This document shows, in pieces, positions 1 to 10,211 of a DNA stretch of 64,000 nucleotides; positions within the stretch are counted from its first letter, which is position 1, and each line of letters starts with the position of its first letter. A program made the translations under genes and the position numbers. Source of the stretch: Cubamyces lactineus (lineage: Eukaryota > Basidiomycota > Agaricomycetes > Polyporales > Polyporaceae); assembly GCA_022376465.1 (NCBI GenBank), contig JACDTU010000004.1:868001-932000 (forward strand), written 5' to 3'. Under the pieces are notes generated by a model that saw nothing but the letters and a program-made list of their open reading frames with translations, was not told where the DNA came from and did not search any database.

Positions 1-619
1 AGTTTGTGGTAAGACGCTGATCTACCGTGCGCCTCGCCTCCGCGGTTGACAAGAATAAAGACCCGCTCATCGATATTCATGAAACCAGTTGTTGTGTGTT
101 GGCGCACATTTGTGCGAGGCGAACTGCTGCAAACAGGGAAACCGCTTGTTCCTGCAGCAAGTACGCCACTAAGATTGTAAGTCTTCTTGCCAGATCTACT
201 ATCTCAACGGCTCACCTCTGGTATAGCATCAGAACATGCGGAGCAAACCAGACGTACGCCGCCGTGCTGTAGCGGCGAAATGTCAATCTAGGGTCTGGTT
301 ACATTCGTGATATCTGCTCAAGCATCGACTACTCAGTAGCGCGGTCCGTGTCGGCGGAGAACAAATCGGCGAGAACTTCTGCGACAGGTAATTCCTAATC
401 ATCGGAAAGAATGCCTCAATGACGTTGCGATCGAGCTAGGCGTGTCCTGAGGCCCAAACACGGCGATAGCTCTGCATGGCCGCATATCGATGTTTGCCAC
501 AAGGCATTCCCGATTCGTGAGTCTCATTTGCCGTTCCACCGACTGTCATGAAGGCGATGGCACCGGTGGAATCCCTCGCCACTTGATATTATCGACGACC
601 GCTAAGGCGCACGCTCATG
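1..619. other. Gene-free left edge
   Basis: No reading frame here has family motifs or a believable splice pattern on either strand. The longest frame is about 81 codons and shows nothing recognisable. The right end grades into the promoter of the dsRNA-binding protein gene. Confidence 0.5.
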
Positions 620-626
620 TATAAAA
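620..626 (+). promoter_or_regulatory. TATA box of the dsRBD gene
   Basis: The heptamer TATAAAA lies 98 bases upstream of the proposed ATG at 718, a normal distance for a fungal TATA element. Its role is inferred from sequence and position only. Confidence 0.5.
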
Positions 627-717
627 TCGGTGAGAGGTCATTCACTCAAACCAACGGCGCGAACTCCTCTCGCAAGTCAACTCCTGAACTTTCACAGAAT
701 CTCCTCTATCAAGCAAT

Positions 718-1102
718 ATGCCGCGTACGCAGAATTAAGCTTCTAACCGCGACACTGTTTTACTGACTTGACCCTTCAGGCTACATTGTCGACCTCAACA
801 ACTGCAAGTGTGATTGAGAAGTTGCAGCGGCGTGTACTAACGTTGCTTCTCCAACAGACCTCCAGAAGCAGGCTTCGCTTCACGTACTCACGTGGGGCGA
901 GGGGCAGGAGGGCAACCTGTGGGTCATGACTTGCAAGAGTAAGCCTTTCTCAAGTACTGATGTCTCCGATGCGTCGCTGACGACGGCCGAAGTCAACGAT
1001 GTGCCGCGGGGCGTTGGAAAGCATGTGAAGAAGGGCTCAGCGAAGGAAGAGGCGGCCAGACAGACCCTCATACAGCTCGGGCTATTGTCTGAATCGGAGT
1101 AG
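718..1102 (+). CDS. Small single-domain dsRNA-binding protein (73 aa)
   Basis: Four exons (718-724, 780-803, 858-938, 993-1102) join in frame to a 73-residue protein that is one double-stranded RNA-binding motif and little else. It starts MPRYIVDLNNYLQKQ, has the aromatic strand around NLWVMTCKIN, and ends with the helix-2 signature KKGSAKEEAARQTLIQLGL, whose KKxxAK lysines contact the RNA backbone in this family. The reconstruction needs a first coding exon of only 7 nt and a GC-AG second intron (804-857, donor gcaagt); the GC donor restores the LNNYLQ consensus. The third intron ends in AAG, a weaker acceptor. The family is known to bind dsRNA shape; a partner or pathway (silencing, editing, translation) cannot be read from the sequence. 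A TATA box sits 98 bases upstream. Confidence 0.75.
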
Positions 1103-1374
1103 GGCCATGGCAATACGTTAACGTTCCGGCGGAGATGCTACGTACTTTCCTAAGCAATTCGCGAAGTTTCGGAGGCACTAGTAATTCTATAGCATCGGCT
1201 TGTTCTTCGTGCACTGGAGTTGATGGTATGAACCACTTCGGGATGAGGGACGCTGTCCGTGTCAGTCGGCTCGTACCGCCGCTTCGTATGAAGTTAGCCT
1301 TTAGCGCTCGTGGCCAATGCCTCGGGTCGGCCTCGCTGTCCTTGTTCCCATTACGTAAGTGATACTTGTTTGGA
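1103..1374. other. Spacer between dsRBD gene and MITE
   Basis: No credible gene. It presumably contains the 3' UTR of the dsRBD gene and ends at the 8-bp target-site duplication of the MITE. Confidence 0.4.
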
Positions 1375-1382
1375 CGGCTGCA

Positions 1383-1401
1383 AGGACCCCTGACAATGGT
1401 A
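1383..1401 (+). repeat. Left terminal inverted repeat of MITE
   Basis: This 19-bp end is an exact inverted match to 1758-1776. Homology stops sharply after it on both sides. Confidence 0.85.
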
Positions 1402-1757
1402 CGGACAGCCCTATCCGATTCCGGACAAAATCAGCCCGCTGGAAGGGGCCTATGCTGTATTTTTTCCAGACAAAACCCCCCCAAATTGGTCACCAACCCT
1501 GTTCCCCAGACGGACAGATTGACCAAAATATGATGGATTCAATGAGCGCTTATGGACATGAGCGCCCAAAAGATCATGTGACTGGGCGCCTGAACAAAGC
1601 GCCTACCATTTTGGGACATATTTGTCAGCAGAATCGGGCGCTAAGGGGCCCGGAGGGGATCTGAAGGTGGATTTTTTCCGGACAGTTCGAGGCAAAAATG
1701 GCCAGAAATCCGCGGACATTTTCACCCAAATTTCGGTCGAGGTGATATAGGTTCACC

Positions 1758-1776
1758 TACCATTGTCAGGGGTCCT
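1758..1776 (-). repeat. Right terminal inverted repeat of MITE
   Basis: This is the exact inverted partner of 1383-1401. It is followed at once by the second copy of the target octamer (1777-1784). Confidence 0.85.
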
Positions 1777-1875
1777 CGGCTGCATCGCTGGCGTGCGCTT
1801 GGGCTGAGCGCCGAGTTCAGAGATAAACTACGACACTCACTAGTCCAGAAGATCTCACAGTACCTGAGGCCTGAG

Positions 1876-2086
1876 ATGTCACGCCGCGCGGTGCCTCTCC
1901 TTGTGGCAGGTGTCACAGGTAGAATGATATTATCAATTCAGTGGGCTATGTTCTCCGAGGCTGACTCTAATTGAACGCGGTGCAGGTATATTGTCCGGCA
2001 TCTACATCTTTAAACCCTTATTTGACGACAGTACCAAAGAGCAAGTGGCTTTCTTCGCACTGGCACCCGGCGAAACCGCAGGCTGA
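1876..2086 (+). CDS. 47-aa single-pass membrane peptide
   Basis: Two exons (1876-1918 and 1986-2086) join through a standard GT-AG intron to give a 47-residue protein. It begins MSRRAVPLLVAGVTG, continues with a hydrophobic stretch through ILSGIYIFKPLF, and ends in a polar tail, APGETAG. A positively charged N-terminus before one short hydrophobic helix fits an inner mitochondrial membrane or ER membrane peptide, as in small respiratory-chain accessory subunits. I do not recognise the family, so location is inferred from composition alone. Clean splicing and a coherent hydrophobic profile on both sides of the join argue that it is real. The MITE ends 100 bp upstream of the ATG, inside the likely promoter or 5' UTR. 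The gene converges on SAD1. Confidence 0.55.
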
Positions 2087-2381
2087 GCATGAAACGGTGT
2101 TATTACAGGGCAACATCCAGCGGCGTTCATCCACCTGCGGTCTCCCCAACTGTCGCGGAGTCCGGTGTAGAACACAAGGCACCGGTTCCTCAAGGCAATG
2201 CGAGCCCGAGCACTGCACCGAAACGTGAAGGTGGCATATGACAATACCTCTGCTACAGAATGATGATTGTCTCGAATATCATTACGCCCGAGTAATGGAT
2301 TGGTGTGGCTGCTTGGCATGATCCATAGCCTCGACGTTACTTCATGACATCGCAGCGAGCTGCCCGCCATGCAGTGTCGTC

Positions 2382-4412
2382 TCAAGCCCTATCAACATCC
2401 AGACCGTGCGCCGTAGACGGCGCGTCTGCCCTCCGTTCCCAAATCTATTCCGCATGATCAGAATCACGAAGCACTTACGCACAACATTCAAACTGTGACG
2501 CACCTGTAGGATTGTCTCCCCAAGCACAATCATTTCCTTTCTGATTTCTTCCACAATCAGATCCTGAATCTGGAACCATTTCTCGTTCTCTCCGCCGCCT
2601 GCACCGGCTCGGAGGTGGACCTTCCAGACAGTGCTCTCCTTGTCGTGGGTGGTTCCAACCGCGGACTCATGAGTGACATTTGCAATCAGGTCGTAGATGG
2701 TGCTAGGATGCGACTCCGGAGCATCTAGATCTGAGGACGTCATTATGATCGAGGGCGATCACTTCATTTATGTGCTGCGCAAGAGATGCATGAAACACTC
2801 ACACTCCTTGAAGTCAAGCCCGCGTAGTGGGAAGTTAACGATGGTGGGATTCTTCTCCTCGACGAACTGATTCTTCGTGAACCGCTTGAAATGCAGGATG
2901 ATGTAAGGTGGCAATCTCTGACATTTGAAGCGGCGCAGATGTCCGGCAGATTCCTACCAGACGTACACAATCAGAGGTGGAGATCAGAGCGACCCTGAGG
3001 GGGCGTACCTGCGTCTTCTGGCCGTCATATTTTGCCAACACGGACTGGATACTGACTTGCGGAATAATGTTCTTCTCGACGGAATCTTGGAAGAGCGGTG
3101 GCGGCGGCAAGTCCACGGCAAGAAAGAGAAACGGGGATACGGTGGATTTGATCTCTATCAGTGCAGGATAAATTGGTTAGTCATACCGCATGATCGACCG
3201 CAACAACTTGCCTCTGTCGATGTCAAACCGAGGCTTCTCATTTGTTCCAGTGTCGGGTCGTACGAGGACCTGCTGAGTCTCCATACGGACTTCACCCTGG
3301 AAGGTGGTGAAGATGACGCCTGACGAGATAGTCTGTCAGAGCGGGACATATTTTCTGCCGTGCGATCACGATACTCACTAGAGTTCTTCTTCTTCGTACC
3401 ACCCATATCCTTGTGAAGATGATTGAGCAGCCACCCCAGAAACTCCACTGGATCCCCTTGCTTCTCTAGGCTGTACTTCCCGGCGCTGATCCGGTTGACC
3501 TCCTGCAGAAACTCATGCGGGCTGACTTGACTCTTGAACAGCCGTGGGTTCCACACCTTCTTGGCGAGTCCAGCAAATCGTTTCAGCAGCTCCGATTCTT
3601 TGCCCCGATAATTTGACAGCAGGAGATGATCTCGGAGAGGGGGGACGTGGAGGAGGGAGTGGATGACGACGTTCATGTAGTCATTTCTCTTGATGTTGTT
3701 CAATCCGATGTAGCCCGGAATGTATGGTTTGTTAGCTAGATCGTAGGACGGCTTCTGCAGATGGACGGGTGTGGAAAGAGTTGCTATTGAAGCAGGTGTA
3801 AAGGTTGGCGAGAGGACGAACGCGATATCCTCCAGCGATGGGTCCGAAACGAGATATCCATCAGGAAGTACGTACACCTGCAACAATTTATGAAGTGGGT
3901 ATTGTTAGAGATATTCGCGCGAAGAACGCACCTTCGTGGTTTCGAGGTTGATGAAAACATGATGGTCGTCATGAATGGCATGGGCGAATGCATATGAATT
4001 GCGACCGCGACCTTGGAAGTACTTCCCGCATACAAGGCACCCGTATATGTTGATATTCGACAGAGACACGGAGCATACTTTTTCGAAGTCGAAGTCCAAA
4101 ACAGCTCTGTTGATCTACGGGTTTGCTCAAACTCAGGATATATCTAAATTCCACAGGTGAATTCATACATACGGTGTCCAAATACAAATCTGAGGCCTTC
4201 GGGGGCTCTACTTGGCCCCTTGTAGAGGTTGTGCTCCCGTCGCCATACTCGTCCTCCCCCTCCTCCCCCTCCTCCTCCGCTGTGGTCCTCGACGCGTTAA
4301 TCCGCTCCTCTGATTCTGCGGTTGATGCGGAAGCGCCGTCGTCCAGACGTGCCCTCTTGGTGGGGCGAGGAGAACCCTCAACCGAGCTGAGATGCTTTGC
4401 CTCCGATGTCAT
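2382..4412 (-). CDS. SAD1: SAD1/USP39, inactive ubiquitin-protease-like splicing factor
   Basis: Eight exons (4412-4173, 4114-3932, 3877-3379, 3319-3212, 3154-3009, 2953-2803, 2730-2504, 2444-2382) give 538 aa, close to human USP39 (565) and yeast Sad1 (448). An acidic tail of about 80 residues precedes a zf-UBP zinc finger (CLVCGKYFQGRG, then HAIHDDHHVFINLETTK). A UCH-type protease fold follows, with conserved KEYLDAPE and a C-terminus ending LGETILQIWERR. The usual catalytic-cysteine motif (NTCYMN in active enzymes) reads KRNDYMN, so the nucleophile is absent, as in USP39. The family is needed for U4/U6.U5 tri-snRNP assembly in the nucleus. Intron 3155-3211 uses a GC donor (gcaagt), required to keep DIDREIKSTVSPF in frame. 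Diverges from METTL17 across 325 bp. Confidence 0.93.
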
Positions 4413-4737
4413 CGCAAAGAGTACGCGCTAAGAGTGTAGAGGCACAAGAAGCAGAGACAGAGGATGTAGAACGCGATGTGCACAATCCCGGAGTGCTGAG
4501 AGGCGCGTCAAGATCCCGGACATACCGGACATATGGGGTGGCCGGGGGTCCTGGGCACGATCGGCTACTTGTCTCTTTTTGGATGAGTAATATGTATCGC
4601 AAGTAACCGACGCCATCCAGTATTCACGACTTCTCCGTTGTTGCCTTCCGCCCTTTCTGCTAGCTTTTCCTACTTCTTACCGTCTGTCATATCTCCGCCA
4701 GCGCCAGACCAACAACTTCCCAGAGACTTTTCCAAAA
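4413..4737. promoter_or_regulatory. Divergent promoter SAD1 / METTL17
   Basis: This 325-bp spacer lies between two divergently oriented start codons. Short antisense frames cross it, but none has a recognisable motif. It probably holds both promoters and 5' leaders. Confidence 0.5.
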
Positions 4738-6924
4738 ATGCTCCGGTCGGGTTGCACAAGAACTCTCGCCCTCGTTCTACGACGGAGGCCAGACATCGCT
4801 CGGTGGTCCTCAAACATAGCATCTTCATCCCATCACCCCAATGCACCCCTCGACTTGGACCCCGCATTCCAGGCTCTTTTGCGCGATGTCGAAATGTCGC
4901 TACAGAAAGCAGCAAACGCCGGTCCTGCCGCTGGCCCACGGGAGTTAGAAGTGTCTCCCCATGATCCTGACGCCACGGTGGATTACTTGACTTCCGCAGA
5001 AATCGACGCTCGAGATGACGATATCGGAGGCCGAGGGCATAAAAAATCTCCTGCTGCGCTCTTCGGAAGTCAGAGAATTGGCGCCGTTGTGCTGCCTCAC
5101 GAGATGCAGGAATCTATTCAGCAAATGGTTGCTGGTGAGTGCTCCGTGTACCAGTGCCGTGGTCGTGTAGCTCATAATACCCCAGCGTCCGACAAGCCCT
5201 CGTTGCATCAGGACGCGAAAAGGCTATTCCTTGACGATAGCGGACAATGTCCTGAATGGAGTCCTACGTACGACATCAAGTACAAGTCTGGTAGAGAAGC
5301 TGGCAAGCATGCCCTCAGGGACGCTACTGCCTTCGCTACAGTCGCTCTCCCCTCACATTACTCAGCGATATATGCTGTTCTCGACCACGCTCGATTACGG
5401 CTTGGTCCGGAATGGCAGGTACGACGAGTAATTGATTGGGGCGCTGCTACTGGTAGTGGACTATGGTCTGCGGAGCGTTATATTAGTTCAAAATACAGCA
5501 AGCTGATCATGATTCCTCCTTCTAGGGCGTCGGGACACGTGTTCCAGGATCCTGCCCACGAAGATATGGCGGAAAGACAAGTTTCGCAATCCTGTCTTGA
5601 CAGCTACCTCGGCATCGACAAGCGCGAAGGCCTCGTGCGTATTGGGAAACGTCTGATCAGAGGTATACCCGTTCGTCTCGATAAATGAAGCGATCTAACA
5701 AATCTGCAGATGTTGACATGGGCAGCCTCAGTGTCAGTTGGCAGAAGTCATTCCATGAGGACAACATCACAGAGCGCAGTGAGGGTGCTAATGTTCTCGC
5801 GATGTCTGCATTCTTGCTTTCCTCGCTTCCATCTGCGATCGAGCGCAAGACTCTCGTGCAGGAAATGTGGGATAGTGGTGCCGAAGTCATGGTAGGCTGA
5901 CGCCACAAGCGCAGCGATTACAACTCACAATTGGCATGGCAGATCCTCATTGACCACGACTTCGAGAACGTCGCGGCAGCTAGAGAGCAATTTCTCAAAT
6001 TGGGCAGGAAGGAGTTGGAAGATCCGTCGACATCGCATCTGACTATGAGGGGTTCTCACGTTGTCGCACCGGTGCGTTTGTAACACACGAAGCGCCATAG
6101 CCAGTGCACTCATGCTGCTGTAGTGTCCTCATGACGGGGCATGTCCCCTCTACCAGCCAGGTTCGAGCAAATTGGTCTGCAGCTTTTCTCAGCGCCTCCA
6201 AAGGCCGAAGTTCGTCCGTAAAACGAAGCACTCCGGCATTGGACATGAGGATATCGAGTACTCTTACGTCGTGGTACGTAGGGGTCCCCGCCCATTTCCG
6301 GCAACGACGAAAATTGGCCGGGTCGGAGAGGTTGGTAGGCGCGAAATGCTCAAGCGAGCCGAGGACATGACGCCGATGACCCAACTCACTCTCGATGGAG
6401 AGCATACTGAGCCGGCAGAATCGGTAGTTGCGGATGATGTGCCTGCCGCGTTGCACTCCGACGACGGGGAAACAGCTTTGACCACTTCGGACATCAACGC
6501 AGCGTTGAGACAAGAGGCTTACAGCTGGCCTCGTTTGGTCTTCCCGCCACTCAAGCGCAGCGGTCACATCATCCTGGACGGATGTACTGCTGAAGGTAAG
6601 CGGCTGTGTCATATCAAATCGAACGCCCATATTTAACTCGACTCAGGTCAAATCATGCGGATGACCATTCCTAAGTCCCAAGGTAAACAGCCGTTCTACG
6701 ATGCCCGGAAGTCGGAGTGGGGCGACCTGTTCCCTCACGAACCCAAAAACAAACCTCAAATGCGATCGCAATCGGGTCATACACCCGGCCAAGGCCAAGA
6801 TATTGGCAAACGCAAACGGAAATCCGGTAGCAAGAATAGCTACGCCTCCTTGTCCGCAGAGGTCAAGGAGCATCGACGTGACCAACGCAGGGCCAGGCGC
6901 CTAGCAAGTGAAGACGAAGATTAG
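4738..6924 (+). CDS. RSM22: METTL17/RSM22, mitochondrial small-subunit assembly factor
   Basis: Seven exons (4738-5134, 5186-5465, 5526-5662, 5710-5891, 5943-6071, 6124-6595, 6647-6924) give 624 aa. The N-terminus is rich in Arg and Ser and lacks acidic residues, fitting a mitochondrial presequence. A methyltransferase-like fold carries motif I as VIDWGAATGSGLW. A cysteine cluster, CPHDGACP, and then CSFSQRLQRPKFVRKTKH and YVVVRRGPRP match the METTL17/Rsm22 family, in which such cysteines bind an iron-sulfur cluster. The C-terminus (about residues 565-624) is basic. The family assists 12S/15S rRNA and mitoribosome small-subunit maturation. Intron 5466-5525 is 60 nt with no in-frame stop, so retention would insert 20 residues straight after motif I; the spliced form matches the family better. 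Confidence 0.9.
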
Positions 6925-7101
6925 ACATCCATCTTCACCTCTGCCTTACATCACCCTCTACCCGCCTTCGTAGTGTAATGGCTCTCGGACTAATGGCTCC
7001 CACCACTCGTAATGGAACTGTATATGTGGACGGTTGTGCGAATATTAGTGATTATATGTAAAAGGTACGCAAGTCTCCAGTCATCAGGACTAAACGGTCT
7101 C

Positions 7102-8249
7102 CTAAGCATCCGCGATCTGGATGCTCGGGCCCTGCTGAGAGCTTAGCAGCACCCGAGTGATTGCTTGTACTGCAGCTGTGCGTCAATAGAGACTATGCGG
7201 CTCATATTGTACGTTTACTTACCAGGCTTTTGGCTGGTATCCTTCTTGTTAGCGTCAGCCTGAGGGTCACGGATGTTGCCCGTGGCGCGCTTCACTACGG
7301 TGAGGAAGTAGCGAACGTTCTTGACAACGTCGGAAACCGGGAAGTGCATCTGCACAAAGACTTAGTTTCACAAGGCTGAACTGAATAGTATTCAATGCTT
7401 ACCTTCGCGATTGGTTGCCGAATGGTGCCTTCCTTGTCGCCCTTCCACTCACTTGTGCCCTTCAATCTCCTGATGAAACCGGCGATGTCGTCTGTGACCG
7501 TACCCCTACGTTCGGAAGGCATTAAACCCCGGGGTCCAAGCACACGGCCGAGCTTTGGAGTAATGCCGCGGATGAGGGAGCGAGAGCACAGGAACATGGT
7601 AGCTTGGTGGCGGCCATTGATGATCTGGCAACCCCTTCTGTGAGCTCACGAGCATATGCGGCAACGGGAACTAGACTTACACCTTCGACAAGCTCAAGGC
7701 CACCAACAATGTCTGCGCCGGCTTTCTTAGCCTCCTCCGCTTGCCTCCCCTCCGCAAATACCAGTATGCGGTCCTTGGTCTGGGCCTTGGTTTCCCGGGG
7801 AAGGTTGAAACGACCCTTCGGTATGGTTGTACCCTTGCCCATCTCCGTCTTCACGACAAGCTCGTAGGTTGCATTGGGACGAGCGACTTCAACAGCCTGG
7901 CCACATCGTCTTGGTGAAACGCCTGACGGCAAGTAACTGTACGACGCACCCGCAAGACGTTAATTGCGTCCGCCAGCGTCATCTTCTCACTGTCGTATAT
8001 GCTCTTCTTCGCCTTCTTGGCCCGTTTCCTCTCCTTGAGGGCGAGCTGCTTCTTCGTTGGAGTCGGAGGTTTCTTCTCCTTGCGAGCCAAAACAGCGGGT
8101 GTGTAACGGAATTGCCTTTGGGGCGTATACCTCTTCACTCGCAAGGTCAGGCGACCCTCTCACCGAGTGCAGATGCGTCTTACCAATAGACCTAAGGGTC
8201 CACTACATTGTCGACAGCGAGAAGCGAGCTGTGTGAGAACAAGAGACAT
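7102..8249 (-). CDS. MRPL1: Mitochondrial ribosomal protein uL1m
   Basis: Six exons (8249-8192, 8137-7950, 7896-7681, 7624-7403, 7349-7223, 7169-7102) give 292 aa. A basic N-terminal leader precedes RYTPAVLARKEKKPP. L1 family blocks follow: KADIVGG-type text (read as AGADIVGGLELVEG), TPKLGRVLGPRGLMP, the MHFPVSDVVKNVRYFL strand, and C-terminal ITRVLLSSQQGPSIQI. The protein forms the L1 stalk of the mitochondrial large subunit. The first intron is the uncertain part: the strong donor gtaaga near 8184 puts the exons out of frame, while a weaker donor (gtctat, intron 8138-8191, 54 nt) keeps frame. The start at 8249 is therefore less secure than the rest. Convergent with METTL17, 177 bp apart. 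Confidence 0.88.
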
Positions 8250-9650
8250 GAGGGAAGAGGTCCGAAGTTGAGAGCAAGCTACACTACGAGCGCTCACAAA
8301 CTCGTCTCGACGTAAATTCCAGGAAAGGCAAGTACGGTTCTCCGGGCGCTTCAGGTGCTCGGTGCCAGCCTGAGGTTATGCTGCTTCAAGGCTCCAGAAC
8401 TGTGCGATAAATGGCTTATTCGACGGAAGTGCTATGAGTCCCTGCTACTTATGCCACGAAGAAAGCTACTGTACACTCAAGGTGAACTATACTCCATTTG
8501 TTCTCGTAGTACGGGGACAAGAGCCGCACGGGCACCCGGCACGACCCAAACGGCCATCGATGATAGAGCTTGACAATGCGCGAGCTCAGATTGCCACGTC
8601 CGGAGATCGGAAGAATATCGAGGGCGTTGCAGATACACGCTAGCTGCGAGTCGATAGGGTACTGCACATCGTTGGGGATCTCGGCTGTGGCAGAATAGAT
8701 CGTTTACGATGGACACACTGACCATTCGGGCACCCGCCATCTAATACCATAAGCTTGGAGCAAATGGCACGATGCCGTTCCGACGGTGCCATACATAAGA
8801 CCTCCTGTAAACCGGAGAAAACGCCTGTGGACAGAAACAGGGCCGTGACTTCTATTGTCGTAGCCCCTCGACCTAAATCATACTTCTCCGGATGCAAGGC
8901 ATATAGGCGGAGGTATGTAGATGACCGCAGTCATCCAGGGGCACAATCAGAAGGCATCAAGCTGACTTCCTCTCTTGACACTGCCAGGAAGTGGCCGCGA
9001 GTAGTCACTATTCTGAGTCGTAGGTTGAGAAAGGGCTATTCTCGAGCGCCAACGCGGATGTTTCCCATGCTGCGTGGACCCTGCCATCCAGCTTTCAGGA
9101 GACGAGTCTGCCGATTTTAGCGCATACTAGAGAGACGACAATAGCCTGTGACACAGGGCCACACTTCGAACGTGTGGTTGACTTGATCGACTTGTCTAGT
9201 GAGCTTGTCAGGGATGGCCCTGCGGGAAGTTACGGTTAGAATGTTGCGGTAGGATAACTATGCGCTCTCACGATATTATAAGCCATATATAAGTAGCGAC
9301 CTAAGGTCAGCCGTTTCAGCATCCTTCGCAGATGGTGGACAACTCTCAAATAATAGGGGCTGCCAGTGCGCTGACTCACAAGATCTGAGAGTGTGTTGGC
9401 CCTGCGGTATCCCGGCGAAGGGTGGTCAGCCTGCATAAGCTACCGCGCAAGCTCTTTGTGGGTAAGGAGGTGGATGTGCATTGTATTATAGCTCCAGAGC
9501 TATGCTTGGTTGTATGGAGCGCTTATGAAGTCCAAGTTCGATGAGCGAGCCTCAGCGCGGCATGAGCGTCTGTGCCTACACTTGGGTGACCGAGTTGTGC
9601 GCGCTCACGTCGGAGATTCAAAATCCTTGCCCCTCGTCCTCTTCGCCACC
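8250..9650. other. Gene-free stretch, 1.4 kb
   Basis: No frame on either strand shows a domain, and none splices convincingly. The sequence should hold the upstream regions of uL1m and mL40. A TATATAA at 9286-9292 is too far from the mL40 start (about 360 bp) to assign. Confidence 0.45.
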
Positions 9651-10211
9651 ATGTCCTCACCGCTGCTTGCGTTGGGCAAGCAAAAGCTGCCGCTGCGTGT
9701 TGCTCAGGCTTCTGTTCGATATGCCGGAAGACAAGAGTCTGGGGGCGACCCGCGTAACGAGATCATTCGACGCGCCCTTTACCCTTCCAACATCCGCAAC
9801 AGGGCCTCTCCCGTAGGCACTTGGCGACCGGACGTCGGTCGGCGACTACAACGCGCCATTCCTTCCGCGCAAGCACACGAAACCATCGAGCGGGCTTGGT
9901 TCCTGCACCAACGTCATGTTCGCCGGACACGCATGGCCGAGCTTCAGCGGAAATTCGAGTCTGTTCAGAACGCGATGGAGACACTCAGGCAGGTCGCGCC
10001 CACTCTCTATGCCGAGGCGAACAAAGAGGAGGATCCCCGCGCGCGAAGCCCCGCAGAGACCGAGCTGCTCAAGAAGCTCAAGGGTCCGGAGAAGAAGGCT
10101 GTTGAGGCCAGGATACGTGGACTTTTCCCGAGAGAATTGCGCATTCCTACGGATACGCCTCCCAAGAACGGATGGACGTACGACTTTACCCCCATGTCCC
10201 TTCCCTCGTAG
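9651..10211 (+). CDS. MRPL40: Mitochondrial ribosomal protein mL40
   Basis: One uninterrupted exon encodes 186 aa, unusual in this intron-rich window. I chose the ATG at 9651 (context cgccaccATG) over an in-frame ATG at 9510 because the protein then begins with a basic, Ser/Ala-rich mitochondrial presequence; the upstream extension looks untranslated. The conserved block IRRALYPSNIRNRASPVGTW, the helix AHETIERAWFLHQRHVRR and the C-terminal GLFPRELRIPTDTPP match the fungal MRPL28/mL40 family as I recall it. The protein is a peripheral component of the mitochondrial large subunit. No export or membrane signal is seen. Family assignment rests on remembered motifs. Confidence 0.75.
   Translation: MSSPLLALGKQKLPLRVAQASVRYAGRQESGGDPRNEIIRRALYPSNIRNRASPVGTWRPDVGRRLQRAIPSAQAHETIERAWFLHQRHVRRTRMAELQRKFESVQNAMETLRQVAPTLYAEANKEEDPRARSPAETELLKKLKGPEKKAVEARIRGLFPRELRIPTDTPPKNGWTYDFTPMSLPS

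Larger units (their letters stand above)
1375..1784. mobile_element. 394-bp MITE with 19-bp TIRs and 8-bp TSD
   Basis: The left end (1383-1401) reads AGGACCCCTGACAATGGTA and the right end (1758-1776) is its exact reverse complement, a perfect 19-bp terminal inverted repeat. Directly outside both ends lies the same octamer CGGCTGCA (1375-1382 and 1777-1784), a perfect 8-bp target-site duplication. The 394-bp body encodes no transposase and holds about six copies of GGACA (near 1403, 1423, 1512, 1553, 1680 and 1713), which could be subterminal transposase-binding motifs. An 8-bp TSD is typical of hAT and P-type elements, but this octamer does not fit the usual hAT target nTnnnnAn, so the superfamily is left open. 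Intact repeats point to recent movement. The element ends 100 bp before the start of the small membrane-peptide gene. Confidence 0.85.

Noticed and set aside
1359..1664. 101-codon plus-strand frame across the left end of the MITE
   Set aside because: It crosses the boundary of the insertion and has no transposase motif.
2002..2385. 127-codon minus-strand frame downstream of SAD1
   Set aside because: It overlaps the small membrane-peptide gene and has no motif; the SAD1 stop at 2382 accounts for the coding signal there.
9286..9292. TATATAA as a promoter of mL40
   Set aside because: About 360 bp from the chosen start, too far to assign.
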